This document shows, piece after piece, positions 34,841 to 43,643 of a DNA stretch of 64,000 bases (within the stretch, counting starts at the first letter, position 1; each line of letters starts with the position of its first letter). A program made the translations under genes and the position numbers. Origin of the DNA: Arthrobacter pascens (GTDB taxonomy: Bacteria > Actinomycetota > Actinomycetes > Actinomycetales > Micrococcaceae); contig NZ_JAUSXF010000001.1 in the NCBI RefSeq assembly GCF_030816475.1, positions 62,001-126,000 on the forward strand. Direction: 5' to 3'. Below the pieces are notes generated by a model, which had not been told where the DNA came from, did not search any database, and saw nothing but the letters and a program-made list of their open reading frames with translations.

Positions 34841-35095
34841 CTAGACCAGGCCGGGATAGCTGGCGAGGATGTAGTCGGCAGCAGCCGGCCCCTTCATGCG
34901 CAACCCGTTCGTGCCGGGATCGATGCGCTTTTGCATTGCGGCCCAGAATGCCGATTCCGTGCGGGGGGCCCGCTGGTTGAGCAGGCACCAGCTGGTGTAG
35001 AGGCCGTACAGGGGGTCGCGGTCCAATGTGGAATCAGACTCGCGGTCACACTGGGTTGCTTCTTGGAGGAACTTGTCGAACTGCGAATGCGCCAT
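34841..35095 (-). CDS. Small hypothetical protein (84 aa)
   Basis: ATG at 35095 opens 84 residues: AHSQFDKFLQEATQCDRESD, then PLYGLYTSWCLLNQRAPRTE and a C-terminal MKGPAAADYILASYPGLV. The central part resembles short actinobacterial hypothetical proteins in which a helix and a tryptophan precede an RxP turn, but I cannot name a family. Composition is ordinary, which supports a real gene. A longer in-frame start at 35287 has no support. Confidence 0.6.
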   Translation of the reverse strand: MAHSQFDKFLQEATQCDRESDSTLDRDPLYGLYTSWCLLNQRAPRTESAFWAAMQKRIDPGTNGLRMKGPAAADYILASYPGLV

Positions 35096-35291
35096 GGGAG
35101 GCTCACTTTCGCCGGGTGCGTTGTGTGCCGCCGTTCGGCTACAGCAGCTGAGCCTGGACGCCATGCACGGGGCATCCAAGGATGTTACACGGGGCCGTTC
35201 AGTACCTGTGGCCCCACCGGGATGGTGGTCCGGCTGGTGAATCCCTGGCCGGTAACTCGGTCCCTCTTCTGAAACCCGTGTCAACACCTTC

Positions 35292-35322
35292 TCTACGTTG
35301 TAGACTTTACTCGTAGACTACG
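35292..35322. promoter_or_regulatory. Two palindromes upstream of the TetR gene, probable operator
   Basis: TCTAC-GTT-GTAGA (35292-35304) and CGTAG-A-CTACG (35312-35322) lie 18-20 bases apart centre to centre, in an AT-rich patch 60-90 bases before the TetR start. TetR proteins usually bind such dyads over their own promoter. Confidence 0.5.
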
Positions 35323-35384
35323 AAATAGACAAGGGTCCTCCTTTGTTCTGACGTGCAGAGGCGCCTTCAACAGGACGGATTGAC

Positions 35385-36110
35385 ATGCCCTCGCCAAAGA
35401 ATTCCGATGCCGGGTCAGCTCCTCAGAAGACTCGGCTCAGCAGGCATGTGGTGCTGACTGCGGCATTGGAGCTGGTGGACGCCGAAGGCCTTGACGCCCT
35501 GACAATGCGGCGTCTGGGGCAGCGGCTGAACCGGGACCCCATGAGCCTGTACCGCTACGCGGCCAACCGTGCCGGCCTGCTGGACGGAGTGTCGGAACTG
35601 GTCTTCGACGAACTGTCCATCCATCCCAGGGACCCGGACTGGCAGGCCCAGCTTCGCCACATTGCCCACGACCTGCGCCTGCTGGCCCTGCGGCACCCCA
35701 ACGTGGTGCCTTTGCTGGTGACCAGACCGCTTTCCACGCCGCTGGGGCTGCGCCCTTTGGGTACGCTGCGGCCCCTTGAACGGATCCTCTCGCTGCTGAT
35801 CGACGCCGGGTTTGCACCCGCCGATGCACTCCACGTGTACCGGGCCTACTACGGTTTCCTCTACGGGCACATCCTCAACGAGCTCCAGGAATTCATCGTG
35901 GATCCGGACGAAAACGAAGCACTTCTCCGCCTCGGCCTGCACCGTCTCCCGCCGAAGGACTTTCCACAGCTCCGTGCGCTGGGACCCGTCCTTGCAAACT
36001 ACGACGGCGCAGCCGAACTGGACCAGGGGATCGATATCCTGCTCTCAGGCCTGGCGGCCCGGCTCCCGCCGCGGCCGGAACCGGCCGTGAGCAGGCCAAA
36101 GGCGGAGTGA
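35385..36110 (+). CDS. TetR/AcrR family regulator with TetR-type C-terminal domain
   Basis: 241 residues. The HTH covers about residues 18-65 (RHVVLTAALELVDAEGLDAL, TMRRLGQRLNRDPMSLYRYA). The C-terminal half (LRLLALRHPNVVPLLVTRPL, LLIDAGFAPADALHVYRAYY) matches the TetR_C_1 class. It is an effector-released repressor with unknown ligand. Two palindromes lie upstream. The next gene (cupin) is in the same direction behind a hairpin, so a shared transcript is not expected. Confidence 0.9.
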   Translation: MPSPKNSDAGSAPQKTRLSRHVVLTAALELVDAEGLDALTMRRLGQRLNRDPMSLYRYAANRAGLLDGVSELVFDELSIHPRDPDWQAQLRHIAHDLRLLALRHPNVVPLLVTRPLSTPLGLRPLGTLRPLERILSLLIDAGFAPADALHVYRAYYGFLYGHILNELQEFIVDPDENEALLRLGLHRLPPKDFPQLRALGPVLANYDGAAELDQGIDILLSGLAARLPPRPEPAVSRPKAE

Positions 36111-36123
36111 ACCGGCCGCCTTT

Positions 36124-36169
36124 GCTGCCCTGCAGTCTGCTCCGTCCAAGACGGACAGTGCAGGGCAGC
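36124..36169 (+). terminator. Long hairpin after the TetR gene
   Basis: GCTGCCCTGCA (36124-36134) pairs with TGCAGGGCAGC (36159-36169); inside, TCCGTC (36141-36146) pairs with GACGGA (36150-36155) around CAA. Position directly after the TetR stop suggests termination, though no T-tract follows. Confidence 0.6.
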
Positions 36170-36257
36170 TCAGGTACTGGCAGGGCCTCCCTCAGGAGCC
36201 TCACAGGTCCTAGCCTTGATGCGGCTACCTGATCCGCACCATCCTAAGGAAGTAACC

Positions 36258-36665
36258 TTGGAAATCCTGCCTAAGCCGGCCAGCAACAAGGGACCGGCCC
36301 ACATGTTTGCCGGCGAAGTCTGGTTCGATGTCATCGCCAGAGGCGAGGAACCCTCGCAGCTGCGCGTGAATATGGTCCGGTTCGCCCCGGGAGCCCACAC
36401 GGCGTGGCACTCCCATGCGAATGGCCAGACCCTGCATGTGACGGACGGCCGCGGCCTGGTGCAGGCACGCGGCGGCGAAATCATTGAACTGCGCCCCGGC
36501 GACACCATCTATACGCCTCCGGGCGAGGAGCACTGGCACGGTGCAGCGCCGGACCATTTCATGAGCCACCTGGCCATGTGGGAAGCACTGGGCGACGGTC
36601 AGGAAGGACCGGAAACTGCGTGGGGTGACCACGTCACCGAGGCTGAATACCCGAAGGGGCAGTAG
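36258..36665 (+). CDS. Cupin domain protein
   Basis: 135 residues. Cupin motif 1 is GAHTAWHSHANGQTLHVTDG, with HxH and a later H as metal ligands; motif 2 is RPGDTIYTPPGEEHWHGA. This subgroup includes small Mn cupins annotated as hydroxynitrile-lyase- or carboxymuconolactone-associated; the reaction cannot be told. The TTG at 36258 is preferred because AAGGAAG lies five bases upstream and the family N-terminus (EILPKPASNKGP) follows; an ATG at 36216 lacks such a site. Confidence 0.88.
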   Translation: MEILPKPASNKGPAHMFAGEVWFDVIARGEEPSQLRVNMVRFAPGAHTAWHSHANGQTLHVTDGRGLVQARGGEIIELRPGDTIYTPPGEEHWHGAAPDHFMSHLAMWEALGDGQEGPETAWGDHVTEAEYPKGQ

Positions 36666-37607
36666 CTACTGGATCCCTGCGAACAGTTCGTTCAGTTCCG
36701 CGGTCAGCTGCTTTTGGATGGCTGGCGTGCCGATTTCCTTGCCGTCGATGTGGTTGACCGGCGCCAGCAGGCGGATGCTGGAAATCAGCCACACGGCGTC
36801 GGCCTCCAGCAGGTCCTGCGGTTCCAGCGGACCGTAGCCGAGTTCCCAGCCGGCGGCCCTTGCAGCATTGAACAAAGCCCCCTGGGACGTTCCGGGGAGG
36901 ATACCGCTGTCCAGCCGGGGCGTGACCAGCCGCCGCGTCGTGCGGTTGCCGCCGGCGCCGTCGTCGGACGTTTCCAGGTGGGCGAGCAGGACTGTCGAGG
37001 TAGGACCTTCCAGGACCCTGCCGTCGGATGAGGTGAAGATGACATCGTCAGCGCCCTGCTTGTGCGCGTACCGCAAGGCGGCCATGTTCACGGCATAGGA
37101 AAGGGTCTTGGCGCCCATCAGCAGCCAGGGGGCCCGCTCAGCCACCCCACTGTCATGACCACGGTCCAGGAGGATAACGTCGATGCCCGTCTCGCGCTGC
37201 CGGCGTCCTGCAGCACCGACCGGGGAAACCTGGACCCAGCAGGTGGGGGAGCCGGCTCCTTCCACTCCACGGGTTACCACCAGCTTCACCACCAGCTCAT
37301 CATCGGCAGGGGAAGGGGCGGGGTGCTGCATCCGGTGCTCCGCGACACCGGTTTCGATGGCCTTGCGCCAACGGTCCTGCCCCGGATTCTCCAGGTCGAG
37401 GGCCAGCGCCGAGCTGTCCAGGCGGTCAAGGTGTGCCTGGAGCTTACGCACGGACCCGCCCACCGCGAGCATCGATTCGAAGACGCCGTCACCCCTGATG
37501 GCCCCCTGGTCCGTGGCCATCAGCTGCGGCTTGGAGGCATCCGCCAGCCGGCCGTTCGGGAACGCGGGATCAAGGAAAACGAGCACGACAGGGGCAGGAG
37601 AAGTCAT
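36666..37607 (-). CDS. pabC: Aminodeoxychorismate lyase (class IV aminotransferase fold)
   Basis: 313 residues. RGDGVFESMLAVGG (38-51), the PLP lysine in LLMGAKTLSYAVNMAALRYA, GADDVIFTSSDGRVLEGPTS and GILPGTSQGALFNAA are fold-type IV signatures. The presence of a PabB gene on the same strand 1.6 kb upstream, with one opposite-strand gene between, favours 4-amino-4-deoxychorismate lyase (p-aminobenzoate for folate) over a branched-chain or D-amino acid aminotransferase. Confidence 0.85.
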   Translation of the reverse strand: MTSPAPVVLVFLDPAFPNGRLADASKPQLMATDQGAIRGDGVFESMLAVGGSVRKLQAHLDRLDSSALALDLENPGQDRWRKAIETGVAEHRMQHPAPSPADDELVVKLVVTRGVEGAGSPTCWVQVSPVGAAGRRQRETGIDVILLDRGHDSGVAERAPWLLMGAKTLSYAVNMAALRYAHKQGADDVIFTSSDGRVLEGPTSTVLLAHLETSDDGAGGNRTTRRLVTPRLDSGILPGTSQGALFNAARAAGWELGYGPLEPQDLLEADAVWLISSIRLLAPVNHIDGKEIGTPAIQKQLTAELNELFAGIQ

Positions 37608-37702
37608 GGATCCAGCTTAGTCCGGCCCGCCGCCGATAAGCTGTGGTCACTGCCCTGGCTGGAAACCGTCCGCAGGGCACGCTCAATCCGGGGGTTGTTC
37701 GA

Positions 37703-39178
37703 GTGTTGTGGCCATTTTCGCTTGCGGGCACGTCACCGGCGTGGCTTGTGGTGCTGCTCAGTGTCGCGGACCTCGTGATCAGGGTCCTGGCGGTAGGCAT
37801 CATTCCCGGCAACAGGCGCCCCACCACCGCAATGGCGTGGCTGCTGGGCATCTTCTTCGTGCCGTTCCTCGGCCTGGCCCTTTTCCTGCTGTTCGGCAAC
37901 TTCAAGCTCTCCAGCCGCCGCCGCCAGCAGCAGGAGCAGGTCAATGAAAGGGTGCGGGCCGGCATCTCCTCACTCTCTGACGCCGAAAGCGGATACCCGG
38001 GACCGGAGTGGGTGACGTCCGCCGCGGAACTGAACCGCAGGCTGGGGTCCCTTCCGATGGTGGACGGCAACTCCGTGGAACTCATCCCCGGCTATCCCGA
38101 CTCGATCCTGGCCATGACCGAGGCCGTGCGCAAGGCCAGGACATTCGTCAACGCCGAGTTCTACATCATGAGCACGGACCACATCACGGACGATCTGCTG
38201 ACCGCCATGGAGGAGGCGGCGGAACGCGGTGTGGAGGTGCGTGTCCTGTTCGACCACATCGGCACGCTCCGGATCAAGGGCTACCGGAAGCTGCTCAAGC
38301 GCCTGCGGGCGGGCAAGATCCAGTGGAAGCGGATGCTCCCGCTGCTGCCGATCCACGGCCAGTGGCGGCGCCCGGACCTGCGCAACCACCGAAAGATCAT
38401 GGTGATCGACGGCGAACTGGCCTTCACCGGTTCCCAGAACCTGATCGAGCCGTCCTACAACAGTCCCAAGCACCGCAAGGCGGGCAGGGAATGGGTGGAG
38501 CTCATGGCGTGCCTGCAGGGGCCGATCGTCACCACACTGAACGTGGTCTTCGCGACCGACTGGCTCAGTGAGACGGATGAATCCCTTGAGCATCAGCTGC
38601 AGCTGCCCTCTAACCCGGAACCAGGCAAGGTGACGGCCCAGGTGGTGCCCAGCGGGCCCGGGTTCATCACCGAAAACAACCTGCGGCTCTTTAATACCCT
38701 GATCTACTCCGCCCAGCACCGGATCTCCATCTGCAGCCCGTATTTCGTGCCCGACGACTCCCTGCTTTACGCCATCACCACCGCCGCCCAGCGCGGAGTG
38801 GATGTGGAGCTGTTCGTTTCCGAGAAGGGCGACCAGTTCCTGGTCCACCACGCCCAGCGCTCGTACTATGAGGCGCTGCTGGAAGCGGGAGTGCGGATCT
38901 ATCTGTACAAGGCACCGTTCGTGCTGCACGCAAAGCACTTCACCATTGACGACGAAGTGGCGGTGCTGGGCTCGAGCAACATGGACATGCGTTCCTTCTC
39001 GCTGAACATGGAAGTCTCCGTGATGCTGCTCGGCGAGGACATCGTGAACAGCATGCGGGCCGTGGAAAACACGTATCGGGACATCTCGCACGAGCTCAAA
39101 CTCAACGAGTGGCTCAGGCGGCCGCTCGCCGCCAGGTACGTAGACAACGTGGCCCGGCTGACGGCAACAGTCCAATAG
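37703..39178 (+). CDS. cls: Cardiolipin synthase (phospholipase D family)
   Basis: 491 residues from the GTG at 37703 (an in-frame GTG at 37643 would add 20). Two N-terminal membrane helices (LVVLLSVADLVIRVLAVGII; AMAWLLGIFFVPFLGLALFL) precede two PLD domains. Both HKD motifs are intact: NHRKIMVIDGELAFTGSQN and LHAKHFTIDDEVAVLGSSN. It condenses phosphatidylglycerol into cardiolipin at the membrane. It sits on the opposite strand between pabC and pabB with no obvious functional tie to them. Confidence 0.92.
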   Translation: MLWPFSLAGTSPAWLVVLLSVADLVIRVLAVGIIPGNRRPTTAMAWLLGIFFVPFLGLALFLLFGNFKLSSRRRQQQEQVNERVRAGISSLSDAESGYPGPEWVTSAAELNRRLGSLPMVDGNSVELIPGYPDSILAMTEAVRKARTFVNAEFYIMSTDHITDDLLTAMEEAAERGVEVRVLFDHIGTLRIKGYRKLLKRLRAGKIQWKRMLPLLPIHGQWRRPDLRNHRKIMVIDGELAFTGSQNLIEPSYNSPKHRKAGREWVELMACLQGPIVTTLNVVFATDWLSETDESLEHQLQLPSNPEPGKVTAQVVPSGPGFITENNLRLFNTLIYSAQHRISICSPYFVPDDSLLYAITTAAQRGVDVELFVSEKGDQFLVHHAQRSYYEALLEAGVRIYLYKAPFVLHAKHFTIDDEVAVLGSSNMDMRSFSLNMEVSVMLLGEDIVNSMRAVENTYRDISHELKLNEWLRRPLAARYVDNVARLTATVQ

Positions 39179-39181
39179 GCC

Positions 39182-41329
39182 TTAGAGCTCGGGGAACTCC
39201 GCACCCAATGTGGAGAGGACGCCGAACGCCTTGACCCGGATCTCCTCGTATTCCTCGTCCGGCACGGAGTCAGCGGTGATGGCGCCGCCGACGCCGAGAG
39301 TCAGTTCCGCCGTCGTCGCCCCTCGGGTGCCGTCCCCGCCGCTGCCGTTCCCCGCTGTGCCGTCCCCCGCTTCGCTCCTGTTGTCGCCCGCCGTGATCAC
39401 CAGCGTCCGGATGGCCACGGCCAGGTCCGTTGCGCCGTTCAGCGAGAAGTAGCCGATCGCCCCGGAATAGATACCGCGGGGCCCTTCTTCGAGCCGGTCC
39501 AGGATGGCCATGGTGCTGATCTTTGGCGCGCCGGTCATCGATCCGGCCGGAAAGCACGCCGCCACTGCCTCCGCACGCGGCGCCCCCGGCAGCAGCCGCG
39601 CATCGATGGTGCTGACCAGCTGGTGCACCGTGGCGTAGCTTTCGATCTCGCAGAGCCGGCTCACGGTGACCGAACCCGGCTCCGCGAAGTGGCTGAGGTC
39701 GTTCCGCAGCAGGTCCACGATCATGATGTTTTCGGCACGGTCCTTGAGGGACGTCGCCAGGTCGTGCCGCAGCTGCACGTCGCGGACCGGATCCGAGGCC
39801 CGGCGGCGGGTGCCCTTGATCGGTTCGGCGCGCATGCCGCCGTCGGACGCTATTTTGAGGAACCGCTCAGGCGACGTACTGGCGACGGTGAGCCCGCCGA
39901 ACCGCAGGTAGCTGGCGAACGGTGCGGGGTTCTTCCGCCTCAGGGCCAGGTAGGTGTGCCAGGGCGGCACTGCATCAGCGGGCAGCCGGGCCGAAAGGGT
40001 GGTGGTGAGGCAGATTTCGTAGGAGTTCCCCTCCCCGATTTCGTGCTGGGCGGCGGCGATCTTCGCCTTGTAGGACTGCTGGGTGTCGCGGCTGCTGAAC
40101 GGCACCTTGTCCGGAAGGACGACGGCGGTGCTGCCGCCGGCCTGCGCTGCGGGGTCGCCGGGTGCAGCAGGGCCTTCGGCTGCCGCGGCTGCTGCCACTG
40201 CTTCGCGGGACGCCGCCAGCCAGTTTTCCGCGTCCGGGGACTCCAGGGCCAGGAGCCACGCGGTTCCCTCGGCATGGTCCAGGACCACCGCCCGGCCGGC
40301 GAAGATCAGTGCGGCATCAGGAGTGGACGCGGAAACGTCGGAGCCCCCGGTTTCCCGCTTGAGCTCGTAGCCCAGGCAGCCAAGCCATCCCAGGGTGAAA
40401 TCGCCGGGATAGCCCTCGGGCGTGCGCACTGCCTCGCGGCCCCAGGCGGTGTCCAGCCAGCGGAAGAACGGGCCCGTCACCCTGGCACTGGCGGAACCTG
40501 CCGCGATAAGGCTCTCGCCGGAACGGTGGGTGACGGACTGGCCGAACGCGCCGCCGTCGTCCGCGAGGATGCTGAAGCGGCTGCGCTCGGTGGCGGGCGA
40601 CTGCCCGGCAGGAGGCGAGGCGGGGGCGTTAGAGGAGTCCAGCCAGACGGCATTGGCCGAGTTGCCGTAAAGCGTGTCGAACAGGGCGGCGGCATCAGGC
40701 CGGGACTCCAGCCGCTCCGCCCGGAGCCTGAGGCCGCGGCGGGCATAAAGTTCCGGAGTCAGCGCCGGCGCCAGTGCGGGCAAACAGGGGAGGAGCTGCA
40801 GGACGTCTGCCGGGGCCGACCCGTCCGCCCCGTTAAGCACCCGGATGTCGGCGTGCCGGGGAACGTCATCTCCGGCGAGCCAGGCGTCCTCCTGCTCCGC
40901 CCAGTGGTCCCAGTACGGCTCATAGGTGCCGCCGTCCCGGTTGAGCGCCCGGGTCCGCCGCAGGTCCGCCAGCGAGTCCGCCCAGACAACGGCGCTCAGG
41001 AGCGGCCGGGCCTCCGCCGCGGCCGCCCCCACGCCTTCGACAATCACGATCTCCGCGGGCATCGTGACCCGCGTGTCGCCGTCGTAGTGCCTTTCCCAGT
41101 CCCAGCTGGTCCACACGGCGCGCTCGCCGCTACTCAGGGGCTTGAGCACCGTGGAAACGTAACGTTCGATGCCTGCCGTGAGCCCGTTCCAGCCCGGGTA
41201 GATGTCCTCAAGGTGGAAGAGCGAGACCTTGTGATGGCTCCGCAGCAGGGCGGCCAGCTCGATGGCCAGGGTGGTTTTTCCTGCGCCGGACCGCCCGTCG
41301 ATGGCGATGATCACAGGAGCGGGGGTCAT
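39182..41329 (-). CDS. pabB: Aminodeoxychorismate synthase component I with N-terminal P-loop kinase-like domain
   Basis: 715 residues in two parts. Residues 1-190 look like a uridine-kinase-type P-loop protein: Walker A IDGRSGAGKTT (10-20), YPGWNGLTAGI, and VIVEGVG as Walker B. The rest is a chorismate-binding enzyme with TTTLSARLP, RFLKIASDGGMRAEPIKGTR, and the PabB-type PIKGT (TrpE has PIAGT), FPAGSMTGAPKI and GIYSGAIGYFS. A glycine-rich insertion (SEAGDGTAGNGSGGDG) interrupts the region before the final GVGGAITADS. It makes aminodeoxychorismate with a glutaminase not seen here. The role of the P-loop domain is unknown. Confidence 0.9.
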   Translation of the reverse strand: MTPAPVIIAIDGRSGAGKTTLAIELAALLRSHHKVSLFHLEDIYPGWNGLTAGIERYVSTVLKPLSSGERAVWTSWDWERHYDGDTRVTMPAEIVIVEGVGAAAAEARPLLSAVVWADSLADLRRTRALNRDGGTYEPYWDHWAEQEDAWLAGDDVPRHADIRVLNGADGSAPADVLQLLPCLPALAPALTPELYARRGLRLRAERLESRPDAAALFDTLYGNSANAVWLDSSNAPASPPAGQSPATERSRFSILADDGGAFGQSVTHRSGESLIAAGSASARVTGPFFRWLDTAWGREAVRTPEGYPGDFTLGWLGCLGYELKRETGGSDVSASTPDAALIFAGRAVVLDHAEGTAWLLALESPDAENWLAASREAVAAAAAAEGPAAPGDPAAQAGGSTAVVLPDKVPFSSRDTQQSYKAKIAAAQHEIGEGNSYEICLTTTLSARLPADAVPPWHTYLALRRKNPAPFASYLRFGGLTVASTSPERFLKIASDGGMRAEPIKGTRRRASDPVRDVQLRHDLATSLKDRAENIMIVDLLRNDLSHFAEPGSVTVSRLCEIESYATVHQLVSTIDARLLPGAPRAEAVAACFPAGSMTGAPKISTMAILDRLEEGPRGIYSGAIGYFSLNGATDLAVAIRTLVITAGDNRSEAGDGTAGNGSGGDGTRGATTAELTLGVGGAITADSVPDEEYEEIRVKAFGVLSTLGAEFPEL

Positions 41330-41332
41330 GAA

Positions 41333-41896
41333 TTAGAGCGTACCTGCTGCCGGTTCGGCTACCGTCCGCCGCTGGATCGGTACCGCCTGCGTGAGGGCGG
41401 ACCGGACGTGCCGAATGATCCCCGGCAGCGCGCCGTGGATCTGCTGCCAGACGGCGTCAAAATCGGCCTGGCCCCCGTACCACGGGTCTTCGATGCCCTG
41501 GTCCAGCGGGTCCCGGCCGGACACCTTCGGATCAAAGCTCCGCAGCATGCGCACCTTATCCATGGATTCCTGGTCCGGGGCAGCTTCACGCAGCCAGGCG
41601 AAATGGTCCACGTCCAGTGCAAGGATGAGATCGCGCTCGCGGAACCACTCGTCCTGCCATTCCCTGGCGACGTGCCGATCCGAAACGATCTGGGTGGCAC
41701 CGAGCCGGCGTGCAGCCCGTGGATCGATCGGCCTTCCCGCTTCATAACCGGTGGTGCCAGCGGAGTCCACAGTGACTCTTCCGTCTAAACCTTCCGCCTC
41801 AAGCGCCGAGGCCAACATCAACGCTGCCATGGGGGATCGGCAGATGTTTCCGGTGCATACGGCGATGATCCGGTATGGGCTCGACGATGAGTTCAT
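41333..41896 (-). CDS. Low-molecular-weight protein-tyrosine phosphatase
   Basis: 187 residues. The CX5R active loop VCTGNICRSP (Cys14, Arg20) and the general-acid loop DPWYGGQADF are complete, with VTVDSAGTTGYEAGRPIDPR between. It acts in the cytoplasm on phosphotyrosine or arginine. It ends three bases before the pabB start on the same strand, so they are probably co-transcribed, though without an obvious common pathway. Confidence 0.93.
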   Translation of the reverse strand: MNSSSSPYRIIAVCTGNICRSPMAALMLASALEAEGLDGRVTVDSAGTTGYEAGRPIDPRAARRLGATQIVSDRHVAREWQDEWFRERDLILALDVDHFAWLREAAPDQESMDKVRMLRSFDPKVSGRDPLDQGIEDPWYGGQADFDAVWQQIHGALPGIIRHVRSALTQAVPIQRRTVAEPAAGTL

Positions 41897-42010
41897 GTCC
41901 CAAGCATGCGCGGCTGCGGACCGTCTTGGCTAGCTCGGATTCATGAACATTTAGTGTTTCGTAAAATGACTTGCAGAATCGGTCATATGTCGTCTTTTTG
42001 GGCTGCGGTC

Positions 42011-42634
42011 TTAGTGGATCAGGGCCAGCAGGATGCCGACGGCGACGAACAGCAGGCCGAAAATCCGGCTGAGGACCGTTTGCCCGCGGGCATTGCGGGT
42101 GAAACGCTGGAAGGACCTGGCGGCGAGGGCAAAGAAGAACCACATGACCAGGATGTCGATGACCACCACCGTGGCCGTCAGCACCACGTACTGGGGCAGG
42201 AGCGGCTGCTCCGGGTGGATGAACTGCGGCATGAACGCCAGGAAAAACACAATCGCCTTGGGGTTAAGCAGGTTCACCCAGAAGCCGCGCTTGAACATGG
42301 CTCCAGCGGGCTCATTCGCGAGGGCGGCGTCATCGTCCTGGTTTTCGACAGGTTTACTCAGGAACTGCCTGATACCCAGGTACACCAGATACGCGGCACC
42401 CGTGTAGCGGATCACGTTGAAGGCCAGCGGGGAACTAGCTACCAGCACGCCCACGCCCAGGGCAACGATTACGACATGGATGACCAGCGCCGCCTGCTGC
42501 CCCAGGATCCCCCAGATGGTGCGGCGGAAACCGGAGGTCAGCGAGTTGTTCATGGTGTTGATGGCGCCGGCACCGGGTGTGAAGCTGACCAGGACGCCGG
42601 CGCCGGCCAAAGCCAGCCAAAGGGATAATTGCAC
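42011..42634 (-). CDS. LysE/RhtB family amino acid exporter
   Basis: 207 residues with six helices. LVSFTPGAGAINTMNNSLTS is the RhtB-type entry motif (normally TPGP), followed by YTGAAYLVYLGIRQF and GFWVNLLNPKAIVFFLAFMP. It is the RhtB/EamB branch, distinct from the LysE at 29.1 kb. The substrate (homoserine, threonine or neutral amino acids) is not decided. It stands alone. Confidence 0.9.
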   Translation of the reverse strand: MQLSLWLALAGAGVLVSFTPGAGAINTMNNSLTSGFRRTIWGILGQQAALVIHVVIVALGVGVLVASSPLAFNVIRYTGAAYLVYLGIRQFLSKPVENQDDDAALANEPAGAMFKRGFWVNLLNPKAIVFFLAFMPQFIHPEQPLLPQYVVLTATVVVIDILVMWFFFALAARSFQRFTRNARGQTVLSRIFGLLFVAVGILLALIH

Positions 42635-42722
42635 TCCCCAAGTTTAGGGTGGCTTCATCCGGAGTTCGGCCCCGGGCTCACAACCGTGAAGGTGCTCACC
42701 GGGCTGTCACGGCCACGGCTAC

Positions 42723-43541
42723 TCACGCACGGGCGATGATTTCCCCGTTGGGGATCAGGAACCAGCCGTCGTCGGTGGATCCCCAGCGGTGCCAGCCGGC
42801 CGAGATGCGGGCGAGGTCCGCGGGATTGGCGAAGCCATACTCCAGGGCCTGCTCCGCGAAGGCTGAATGCAGCACCCGCTCGCCCCAGACCCGGGCCTGC
42901 CAGCGCCGCTGCTGGCCTGTGGCATAGAGCCAGTTGCTGCTGCTGGGGGCCACGTCGGTGAACCCCGCTGACTGGGCCCAGGACACCAGGCGGCGGCCGG
43001 CGTCGGGTTCGCCACCGTTGCGCCTGGCAATCCGTTGGTACAGGTCCATCCACTCATCCAGCTCCGGAATCGCCGGGTACCAGCTCATGCCATGGAAATC
43101 GGCGTCGCGTACGGCAACGATCCCGCCGGGCTTGGCCACGCGGCGCATTTCCCGCAACGCCTCCACCGGGTCGGTGAGATGCTGGAGCACCTGGTGCGCG
43201 TGAACGACGTCGAAGGTCTCATCCTCAAAATCAAGGTCGTAGATGTTTCCGGCCACGAATTCCACGTTGTCCACGCCGCGCTCGGCGGCGAGGGCAGTGG
43301 CCTGCGCGATGATATCCGGCGAGCGGTCCAGGCCCGTGACCTTGCCGGGCGCCACGAGCCCCGCAAAGTCGCACGTGATACTCCCAGGCCCGCAGCCGAC
43401 GTCGAGCACGTCCGCCCCGGGCGTCAGGTGAGGGATGACAAAGGCGGCCGAATTCTCCGCCGTCCGGGAGGCATGGGCGCGGACCACGGACTCGTGGTGG
43501 CCGTGCGTGTAAACATCGTCTCCGGGCTGCTGCAGACTCAT
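42723..43541 (-). CDS. Class I SAM-dependent methyltransferase
   Basis: 272 residues. Motif I ADVLDVGCGPGSITCDFAGL binds S-adenosylmethionine; GLDRSPDIIAQA, the acidic post-I loop FDVVHAHQVLQHLTDPVEAL and LREMRRVAKPGGIVAVRDAD follow the UbiE/MT_11 layout. The C-terminal third (a substrate cap) does not identify the substrate. The ATG at 43541 is chosen over a TTG two codons upstream. Confidence 0.9.
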   Translation of the reverse strand: MSLQQPGDDVYTHGHHESVVRAHASRTAENSAAFVIPHLTPGADVLDVGCGPGSITCDFAGLVAPGKVTGLDRSPDIIAQATALAAERGVDNVEFVAGNIYDLDFEDETFDVVHAHQVLQHLTDPVEALREMRRVAKPGGIVAVRDADFHGMSWYPAIPELDEWMDLYQRIARRNGGEPDAGRRLVSWAQSAGFTDVAPSSSNWLYATGQQRRWQARVWGERVLHSAFAEQALEYGFANPADLARISAGWHRWGSTDDGWFLIPNGEIIARA

Positions 43542-43643
43542 AACCAAACGCTACCGTAAGCCCGCGTAGCCGGCGGTGAACGTCGCCACGGTTCCCTCAT
43601 GGCGGCATGAACCGCGACCTGGATTGCTGGCGGAGGGCCCAGG

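Noticed and set aside
34083..34988. Upstream extension of the thiolase frame to 34988 (700-residue protein)
   Set aside because: The extension overlaps the GNAT gene out of frame and matches nothing; the ATG at 34082 gives the thiolase N-terminus.
39623..41788. 721-residue open frame opposite pabB
   Set aside because: It is the antisense of a well-supported enzyme, has no family motif, and reflects the high GC third-position bias.
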